A stretch of 8,542 bases of DNA from an uncultured beta proteobacterium (lineage in GTDB: Bacteria > Pseudomonadota > Gammaproteobacteria > Burkholderiales > Burkholderiaceae). Below are positions 1 to 5,171 of the stretch, in pieces (the first letter of the stretch is position 1; every line of letters begins with the position of its first letter). The position numbers and the translations under genes are program-made. The notes under the pieces were generated by a model that saw only the letters and a program-made list of their open reading frames with translations, did not search any database and was not told the DNA's origin. The stretch spans positions 1 to 8,542 of the forward strand of contig CAJAFJ010000709.1 in the NCBI GenBank assembly GCA_903938955.1. Direction: 5' to 3'.

Positions 1-852
1 CTCAGCACCACCAGTGCCGGCGACGTCAGCCAGACCGGGCCACTGAGCGTGAGCGGCACGACGCTGTTGAATGCACTCGGCCAGGATGTCACGCTGGACA
101 ATCCAGCGAATGATTTTGCGGGCGCGGTATCGGCTACGGCCAACAACCTGCTGCTGGCCGACAGCAATGGCATTACCCTGGGCAACATCACCGCCGGCGG
201 CACGCTGGGAGTAGCCGCTGTGACGGGTAATGTGAGCCAAGTTGCCGGAACTACTGTGGTAGCTGCCGGAGTAAAAACGATTACAGCCCCCAATGGAACC
301 ATTGCGGGGGGATTGCTTCCAGCGACGCCGCCACCTATCGCTGCAATGGTGCCGCCTATCAGCATTAATCCCACAGATAGTGCAACCGTCACGCCCATCA
401 GTCCATTGGCGGCACCTGCCCTCACTGTCAGCGTAATTGGTGGCAGTGGGGAGTCGCAAGTCGGGGGTTCTGCTCCAGGGCCTCAGTTCTCGGCGCCTCG
501 GGCTGCGGGTACGCCAGCGCCTGTCGACAGCGGCAACGTGGTAGTGATGCAGGTTCGGGATGCCACACCCGTCACGCAAGGCCGGGTTCAAGTTGAAGTG
601 AACAGGCAGACGGTGCTTGCTGGGGCATTTGAGTTTGCCTTGCCCGCACAGGCAGTGCAGTCCTTGCTGGGTGCCACGACCGTGCCCTCGGCCTCACTTA
701 GCAACAACGAGCCGCTGCCCACCTGGCTGCGCTTTAATCCACAAACCCGGAAATTCACTGCCGAAAACATCCCCGCTGATGGACTGCCTTTGCAGGTCGT
801 TGTCAGTTCAGGCAGCATTCTTATAACGATAGAAATAACCGAGATGCAATAG
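1..852 (+). CDS. Filamentous-haemagglutinin-type exoprotein, C-terminal part (5' end outside window)
   Basis: The frame is open from base 1 to the TAG at 850-852, so this is the last 283 residues of a longer protein. Residues 1 to about 105 are Gly/Ala/Thr/Asn-rich, with alternating short hydrophobic stretches typical of FHA-like beta-helix repeats. Two degenerate copies begin with GDVSQ (residue 7) and GNVSQ (residue 76), about 69 residues apart. A Pro/Ala/Ser-rich linker follows (about 106-175). The C-terminal module (about 180-283) contains LPTWLRFNPQTRKF (239-252), which resembles the 'LPxWLxFdpxTrxFsG' signature of cadherin-like/putative-Ig domains of surface proteins. No autotransporter beta-barrel is present at the end, so export by a partner protein is more likely. 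The probable role is surface adhesion or an exported structural protein; the exact function is unknown. The isomerase gene follows after 56 bp on the same strand. Confidence 0.72.
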   Translation, partial: LSTTSAGDVSQTGPLSVSGTTLLNALGQDVTLDNPANDFAGAVSATANNLLLADSNGITLGNITAGGTLGVAAVTGNVSQVAGTTVVAAGVKTITAPNGTIAGGLLPATPPPIAAMVPPISINPTDSATVTPISPLAAPALTVSVIGGSGESQVGGSAPGPQFSAPRAAGTPAPVDSGNVVVMQVRDATPVTQGRVQVEVNRQTVLAGAFEFALPAQAVQSLLGATTVPSASLSNNEPLPTWLRFNPQTRKFTAENIPADGLPLQVVVSSGSILITIEITEMQ

Positions 853-908
853 CCGCATTGGTAGCATTAACAGCACCTCTTCATCCGCATTCACGCAGAC
901 CTTTAAAA

Positions 909-1736
909 ATGACACGACTTTTTTTGAAACCTCACGCCCGCAGCCAAGCCGTTGCGGCCCTCATGTGTTTGACGAGCTTTGGCGCGCTGGCGTTGACAGA
1001 CGACGCCAAAACAACCCTGTCCAAACCGTATGTGACCGTCAACGGCCTGGTTCAGACCAACGCCCGGGCGGAGTTGATGCTGCGCGAGCAACTGGCACGC
1101 GGTGTGGCCGACAGCCAGCAGTTGCGCGGCGGTGTGCGCGACACGCTGATCAACATGGCGCTCATGGAGCAGCAGGCCCGCCAAGCGGGCTTGGACAAAG
1201 ATACCTTGGTACAGACGCAAATGGAGTTGGCCCGACAAAACATCCTGGCGCAGGCATGGCAACAAAAAGTGTTAAGCGAAGCCACCTTCAGTGAGGCCGA
1301 ATTGCAGGCCGAATACGCGATTCAGGTGGCCCGCTTGGGTGATCAAGAGCTTTTGGTGCGTCACGTGCTGGTGAGTGACGAAACCACGGCCAAGCTGTTA
1401 ATTGAGAAGCTGCAATCGGGGAGCTCTCTTTCTGACCTTGCCAAAGCGTATTCACGCGATGCTTCTACGCAAGGCCGTGGTGGTTTAACCGACTGGACAC
1501 TGCCCATTAATTTGCTGCCTGTGGTGGCGCAAGCCGTGGCGAAATTAAGCAAGGGAAAATTCACACCACAAGCCGTGCAGTCCGCGCTGGGGTGGCATAT
1601 TTTGCAACTCGAAGACACGCGGGCTTTTAAAGCCCCGTCACTGGAAGAGTCCAAAGGGCAGCTCACTCAAATTCTGGCGCGCCGTGTCATTGAAGCACGG
1701 CTCAAATCCTTGCGAGACGCGGCAAAAGTGCAATAA
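909..1736 (+). CDS. Periplasmic parvulin-type peptidyl-prolyl cis-trans isomerase (PpiC/SurA-like)
   Basis: The product is 275 residues from the ATG at 909. It would catalyse cis-trans isomerisation of X-Pro bonds and act as a folding chaperone in the periplasm. Residues 1-28 form a signal peptide: basic start, hydrophobic stretch AVAALMCLTSFGALA, cleavage probably after ALA. Residues about 40-140 are a helical, Gln/Arg/Glu-rich SurA-type chaperone region. Residues about 149-236 are the rotamase domain, with LLVRHVLV at its start, RGGLTDW (190-196) and GWHILQL (228-234). The frame also opens at a TTG at 858, but that would put 17 residues before the signal peptide, so 909 is preferred. No strong ribosome binding site is seen for either start. 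It follows the exoprotein gene by 56 bp, suggesting co-transcription. Bordetella Par27, a parvulin that binds FHA, is a known parallel; a dedicated role for the neighbour is inference. Confidence 0.85.
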   Translation: MTRLFLKPHARSQAVAALMCLTSFGALALTDDAKTTLSKPYVTVNGLVQTNARAELMLREQLARGVADSQQLRGGVRDTLINMALMEQQARQAGLDKDTLVQTQMELARQNILAQAWQQKVLSEATFSEAELQAEYAIQVARLGDQELLVRHVLVSDETTAKLLIEKLQSGSSLSDLAKAYSRDASTQGRGGLTDWTLPINLLPVVAQAVAKLSKGKFTPQAVQSALGWHILQLEDTRAFKAPSLEESKGQLTQILARRVIEARLKSLRDAAKVQ

Positions 1737-1777
1737 CCCAGCATTTGAGGCATGACTTCAGCGGTCAGCCAGACAGC

Positions 1778-3541
1778 CTACTTCGGCAAAAAAATCAGCC
1801 AATAAATCAGCATCAGGTTAAACAGCAGCGACACCGCCAGAGCGACCTTCCACAGCGCCGTGGGGTCACGCTGCATCAGCGGCGTGCCTTGCGGGGCGTT
1901 CAAGGGGCGTGATGCGCCACGCTCCAGCGCCAGCAAAAACTCTTCTGCTGTCTCAAAGCGATTGCGCTTGTCGCGCGCCACGGCCTTGAGCAGCACATGG
2001 TTGAGCCAGATCGGGATTTCCGGGTTGTGACGGCTGGGCGGTGTCGGGTCGCGGTAGTAGCGCCCCACCTGGTAGGGCAGCACGTCGCCATAGGGCAGCT
2101 TGGCCGTGAGCAACTGATACAGCGTCACGCCCAAGGCAAACAAGTCGCTTTGTGCATCCGGCAACTCTTCAGGAGCGTCACTGGCCGACGCACCGGTTTT
2201 GGCACCCGCCTTGCCGTTAAAACCCCATTGCTCGGGATTGACGTAGCTCGGCGTGCCGGCGTGCAGTTCGCGCATGGACTTGGGTTCGCGCCCGCTCAGG
2301 GCCACCCCCAAGTCGAGGATGCGCAGCACACCATCGTCGCCCTGGTGCAGGTTGGCGGGTTTGATGTCGCGGTGAATCACGCCCTGGCGGTGCAGCCGAC
2401 CCAGCGCCTTGAGCGCCTGCATGGTGGCCGTCAAGACCTGGGGCAGGTTGAACTTGTGCTGCCGGTCCAGTATCTGCTGCAAGGTTTCGCCGCCATGCCA
2501 GTCATACACCACATAAAAGGCGCTGCGGCTCTGCCCGCTGGGCAAGGCCTCATGAATATGGACCAGGTTGTCTGCGGCCCGTGATGTCTGCATGTGCTTG
2601 GCCAGCCAGGCCTCGTGGGCCAGCATGGCCCGCTCATCCGGGTCATGGGCCCGGGCGGGATGCAGCGTTTTGACGGCGTACAGCATCTGGCTGGCCGGGT
2701 CGCGCACCTGGTACACCACGTTGATGCCGTTGTCAGCCACCCGGGCGGTCACCACCAGGCCATCCAGCACATCGCCGACTTTGAGGTGCGGCGGTATCGG
2801 CAGCTGTTGCGCGGCCCGGTTGTCGTCCTGCAAGGTGGCGTCCAGCAAACCTTGCACGCGCACCACCAGGGCGGTCACGTTGTCGCGGCTACCGGCCTTG
2901 AGCGCCGTGTCCACCAGCACCGCGCTGGCATCCTGGGCACTGACGTTGTCGACCAGGGCCTTGAGACGGCGCTCGGGCACCTCGCCATGCACGCCATCGG
3001 TGAGCAAAATAAACACATCGCCCACCTGCAAGTCGCCCTGCACATAGTCCACCACCAGCCGGTCCTCAAACCCCACGGCGCGCAGCAGCTGGTGCGAAAA
3101 ATCAGGATGATCCACCACATGGTCATGCGTCATTTGCAGGGTTTGCCCCTCGCGCAGCAGGTAGGCACGCGAGTCCCCCACATGCGCCAGCGCATACGAC
3201 TGGCCGCGCAGCACCAGGGCGGTCAGCGTGGTCATGCCCATCACCGGATGGCGACGCCGGTTGATGCCCGTCAGCCACGAGTTCTGCGCCGAGATGATGC
3301 GGTCCAGCGCCACGGTGCTGTCCCAGGTCTGCGGCGTGCCGTAGTAGTCGCGCAGCAGGCTGATGACGGTGGTTTGCGCCGCCTCTTTGCCCATGCCGCC
3401 CCGACTCACGCCGTCGGCTACGGCGGCAATCGCGCCCATGTCTTCGTAGCCGACCTCGGGCAGCATGGCGGCACAAAAGTCTTCGTTGATGTCTTTGGTG
3501 CCCGCCGCTGAGGTGAAGCCGATGTCTAGTTCAAATGCCAT
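1778..3541 (-). CDS. PP2C phosphatase-Ser/Thr protein kinase fusion with C-terminal membrane anchor
   Basis: The product is 587 residues from ATG 3541; a GTG at 3553 would add four. Numbers here count from that GTG. A PP2C-type phosphatase (about 6-235) has the metal-binding motifs NEDF (23-26), VADGVS (45-50), HVGDSRA (124-130), LLTDGV (183-188) and SRDNVT (222-227). A Hanks-type kinase follows (about 262-545): Lys295 in AVKTL, Glu314, catalytic loop HRDIKPAN (394-401), DLG (414-416) in place of DFG, and GTPSYVNPE (433-441). The ATP-binding glycine loop is degenerate (VADNGINVVY). Residues about 567-588 form one transmembrane helix near the C-terminus, so both enzyme domains face the cytoplasm. 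The gene starts 54 bp after the ANTAR regulator stop and is probably co-transcribed with it. Similar fusions sit beside assimilatory nitrate genes in Pseudomonas (PA1782 beside nirB, from memory). The substrate is unknown; a role in nitrate assimilation is inferred from context. Confidence 0.9.
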   Translation of the reverse strand: MAFELDIGFTSAAGTKDINEDFCAAMLPEVGYEDMGAIAAVADGVSRGGMGKEAAQTTVISLLRDYYGTPQTWDSTVALDRIISAQNSWLTGINRRRHPVMGMTTLTALVLRGQSYALAHVGDSRAYLLREGQTLQMTHDHVVDHPDFSHQLLRAVGFEDRLVVDYVQGDLQVGDVFILLTDGVHGEVPERRLKALVDNVSAQDASAVLVDTALKAGSRDNVTALVVRVQGLLDATLQDDNRAAQQLPIPPHLKVGDVLDGLVVTARVADNGINVVYQVRDPASQMLYAVKTLHPARAHDPDERAMLAHEAWLAKHMQTSRAADNLVHIHEALPSGQSRSAFYVVYDWHGGETLQQILDRQHKFNLPQVLTATMQALKALGRLHRQGVIHRDIKPANLHQGDDGVLRILDLGVALSGREPKSMRELHAGTPSYVNPEQWGFNGKAGAKTGASASDAPEELPDAQSDLFALGVTLYQLLTAKLPYGDVLPYQVGRYYRDPTPPSRHNPEIPIWLNHVLLKAVARDKRNRFETAEEFLLALERGASRPLNAPQGTPLMQRDPTALWKVALAVSLLFNLMLIYWLIFLPK

Positions 3542-3595
3542 GCACCACGACACGCAAGATCAATGCCCGGTATTGGTGCATGAAAGTCAACACGC

Positions 3596-4873
3596 TCAAC
3601 CCACCAGCATTTGCATGCTGTGTTCGTAATACTCGGACAGCTGATCAAACACGTCCAGCAAGGTTTCGCTGGCATTGGCCAGCCGCACCTGACCGGCCGG
3701 GCGCCGGGCGTCGCTGGCACCGGCCAGCATCTGCTGCCAGCCCGCGGCAGCAGCGTCCAGCGACTGGCGGATGTTCTGCGTGCTGAGGGGCAGGCCATTG
3801 AGATAACTTAAACCCTGCTCAAACTCCGCCCTGACGCTGGCCATACCGGCCTTACAGCGCGGCCTCGCCGTGGCGTCGCCCAGCACACCGAGCAGCGCAT
3901 ATTTGGCAAAGCGCTGCGACAACATGCGCTGGCGCCCGGCCCGGTTGAGCACACACAGAGGCGCCACGGAACCGGCATTTTCCAGGCTACCGGTCAGGTG
4001 CTCGGCCTCCTGCAACAGCGTTTCAGCAATCTCATCAACCTGCGTCAGCTGGTCAGCCCGAGGCACCCCCTGCAAAGCGGCCTTCAGACGCATCCAGGTC
4101 AACATTAACTGCCCCAGCAAGTCGCCAAACGCGGGTTTGGAGAGGTTTTTTTCCAGCAACGCCAAGTTGCCATCAATGCGCAGCATGGAGTCGGCAAGAC
4201 ACGCCTTGTGCTGGGCCACTTGCACCCCGGCCAGTTGCAGCAGATACAACTTGACCAGGCGCTGCGACAGCATGCGCAACTGCCCGGCCCGGTTCACCGA
4301 CTCGGCAAAACGCGCTGAATGGATGATGTGCTGCGACACCTGACCGAGGCGCTGGTTGGTGTGCATCGAGGCGGTGCGCAGGATCTGGAACGCATCGTCG
4401 TCCGACATCTGGCGCGCGTGCATCAGGATGCCCTTGGCACGCTCCACGGTTTTGCGCTCCTCAAAGCGGCTGGTAATGTCAAGCAGCGCATCACGCTGCG
4501 CCTTGTCATGCTGAAAACGGGCCTGGGCCAGTTGGACCAGCGAACGCAGGCGACCGGCGCTGTAGCCGTTGACCACATAGGCGTGAATGCCGGCGTCGAT
4601 GGCACGCACGATGTGATCGGCATCGCTGTCGCTAGTGAACACCAGGACCGGACGCGGCGAGACTTCGGCAATGGCCTGCATGACCTTGAACAGGGCCTCA
4701 CCGGGCAGCGGGTCATCACAAATTACCACATCTGGTGCATGACGCACCACTTTCTGCACCAGTTTGTGGCGTTCATGGACCACGCCCAGAATCTGAAAGC
4801 CGGTCGCTTCAAGGTCAGGCACCAGCCGGGCTGAGCCTTGAGTGCCATTGAGATGAACCAGTGCAGACGTCAT
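3596..4873 (-). CDS. REC-ANTAR antiterminator with two PilJ/NIT-like nitrate-sensor motifs (NasT/NasR-like)
   Basis: The product is 425 residues. Residues 1 to about 120 form a NasT-like receiver fold. The Asp at the phospho-acceptor position (Asp53, ICDDPLP) and Thr80 are present, but the usual conserved Lys is Asn102 (AYVVNGY), suggesting a pseudo-receiver. Residues about 135-185 are an ANTAR RNA-binding domain (ERKTVERAKGILMHAR...). The rest is helical and carries two copies of a P-box-like motif: VNRAGQLRMLSQRLVKLY (193-210) and LNRAGRQRMLSQRFAKYA (309-326). Such motifs occur in PilJ/NIT domains and in the nitrate-binding segment of NarX/NarQ. No membrane segment or signal peptide is seen, so it is probably a soluble one-component sensor that binds leader RNA when nitrate or nitrite is present. 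The gene is divergent from nirB, the likely target. No clear Shine-Dalgarno sequence precedes the ATG. Ligand and target are inference. Confidence 0.88.
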   Translation of the reverse strand: MTSALVHLNGTQGSARLVPDLEATGFQILGVVHERHKLVQKVVRHAPDVVICDDPLPGEALFKVMQAIAEVSPRPVLVFTSDSDADHIVRAIDAGIHAYVVNGYSAGRLRSLVQLAQARFQHDKAQRDALLDITSRFEERKTVERAKGILMHARQMSDDDAFQILRTASMHTNQRLGQVSQHIIHSARFAESVNRAGQLRMLSQRLVKLYLLQLAGVQVAQHKACLADSMLRIDGNLALLEKNLSKPAFGDLLGQLMLTWMRLKAALQGVPRADQLTQVDEIAETLLQEAEHLTGSLENAGSVAPLCVLNRAGRQRMLSQRFAKYALLGVLGDATARPRCKAGMASVRAEFEQGLSYLNGLPLSTQNIRQSLDAAAAGWQQMLAGASDARRPAGQVRLANASETLLDVFDQLSEYYEHSMQMLVG

Positions 4874-4900
4874 AAAACCAATGTGTGAAGAGGAAAAAGC

Positions 4901-4929
4901 ATATTACCTGCAAGTCTCACACCCACCAA
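4901..4929 (-). promoter_or_regulatory. Candidate sigma-70 promoter for the ANTAR regulator gene
   Basis: On the minus strand, TTGGTG (4924-4929) lies 17 bp from TAATAT (4901-4906), which places a start about 20 nt before the regulator ATG. Spacing is ideal, but the -35 matches consensus at only about three of six positions. It is a plausible but weak call and does not overlap the sigma-54 element on the other strand. Confidence 0.35.
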
Positions 4930-4969
4930 AGTGACCTCGCCATTTGCCTGCAAACCCGGACTCAAAAAC

Positions 4970-4986
4970 TTGGCACAGGTATTGCA
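4970..4986 (+). promoter_or_regulatory. Sigma-54 (RpoN) -24/-12 promoter of the nirB operon
   Basis: The element reads TTGGCACAGGTATTGCA and matches the RpoN consensus YTGGCACG-N4-TTGCW at all but one of the defined bases (A for G after TGGCAC). The invariant GG (4972-4973) and GC (4984-4985) are separated by the required 10 bp. With C4985 as -12, transcription should start near 4997. A sigma-54 promoter implies an enhancer-binding activator, most likely NtrC, and so expression under nitrogen limitation. Location, strand and direction toward nirB fit assimilatory control. Confidence 0.82.
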
Positions 4987-4998
4987 TAAGTCTTGGCA

Positions 4999-5014
4999 GA
5001 CGTAACGAAGCGTC
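4999..5014 (+). promoter_or_regulatory. ANTAR-type hexaloop hairpin at the 5' end of the nirB leader
   Basis: GACGT (4999-5003) pairs with GCGTC (5010-5014), with a U-G pair closing a six-base loop, AACGAA. A is at loop position 1 and G at position 4, the pattern required for binding by ANTAR proteins. TTG/CAA (4993-4995/5015-5017) could extend the stem across a three-base bulge, but those bases are upstream of the predicted start. The hairpin begins two bases after the predicted sigma-54 start. ANTAR targets normally have two such hairpins; the next one, CAGC-CTGGC-GCTG (5022-5034), has a five-base loop and does not fit the rule. Confidence 0.55.
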
Positions 5015-5046
5015 CAACCTGCAGCCTGGCGCTGTCGGCACCCCAA

Positions 5047-5075
5047 TCGGCTCAACTGCCGAAGTCTCTATTTTT
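5047..5075 (+). terminator. Candidate leader attenuator: hairpin followed by a T-run
   Basis: TCGGC (5047-5051) pairs perfectly with GCCGA (5058-5062) around a six-base loop, TCAACT. A run of five T lies at 5071-5075. The eight bases between stem and T-run make it a poor intrinsic terminator as drawn. The 3' arm could instead pair with TCGGCA (5035-5040) to make a six-base stem, so two mutually exclusive folds exist. It sits between the ANTAR-type hairpin and nirB, where an attenuator would be expected. Confidence 0.35.
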
Positions 5076-5093
5076 CCCCAGCCTCATTCTGGT

Positions 5094-5114
5094 CGTCAGA
5101 CGTCGCGTCTGTCG
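5094..5114 (+). promoter_or_regulatory. Second leader hairpin upstream of nirB
   Basis: CAGACG (5097-5102) pairs perfectly with CGTCTG (5106-5111) across a TCG loop. One T-T mismatch and two further pairs (CG 5094-5095 with CG 5113-5114) extend it. It is about 60 nt before the nirB start. CGTCTG could also pair with the CAGACG at 4997-5002, the predicted first bases of the transcript and the 5' arm of the ANTAR-type hairpin. Its function is unknown. Confidence 0.4.
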
Positions 5115-5160
5115 CCACTGGCATGCGGCTTGCTCTCAACCAAGCAAACGAACCACCTCT

Positions 5161-5164
5161 GGAG
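5161..5164 (+). promoter_or_regulatory. Ribosome binding site fixing the nirB start
   Basis: GGAG lies seven bases before the ATG at 5172. The frame is open further upstream to 4944, but that region covers the sigma-54 promoter and leader hairpins. The protein from 5172 begins directly with the FAD-binding fold, so 5172 is the start. Confidence 0.75.
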
Positions 5165-5171
5165 TAGCGCG

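Noticed and set aside
858..908. TTG start extending the isomerase by 17 residues
   Set aside because: It would bury the signal peptide behind extra residues. The ATG at 909 gives a normal Sec signal, and no ribosome binding site supports the TTG.
1737..1777. Terminator between the convergent isomerase and kinase genes
   Set aside because: The 41-bp gap has no stable hairpin with a T-run on either strand.
2594..3511. Plus-strand open frame (305 codons) opposite the PP2C-kinase gene
   Set aside because: It is His/Gln/Val-rich antisense translation with no domain; the minus-strand gene is unmistakable.
5022..5034. CAGC-CTGGC-GCTG as the second ANTAR hairpin
   Set aside because: The loop has five bases and lacks A1/G4. 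All other A-N-N-G hexamers checked from 4920 to 5065 lack flanking stems.
4944..5171. In-frame upstream extension of nirB by 76 residues
   Set aside because: It covers the sigma-54 promoter and leader hairpins, resembles no NirB N-terminus, and the ATG at 5172 has a good ribosome binding site and begins with the FAD fold.
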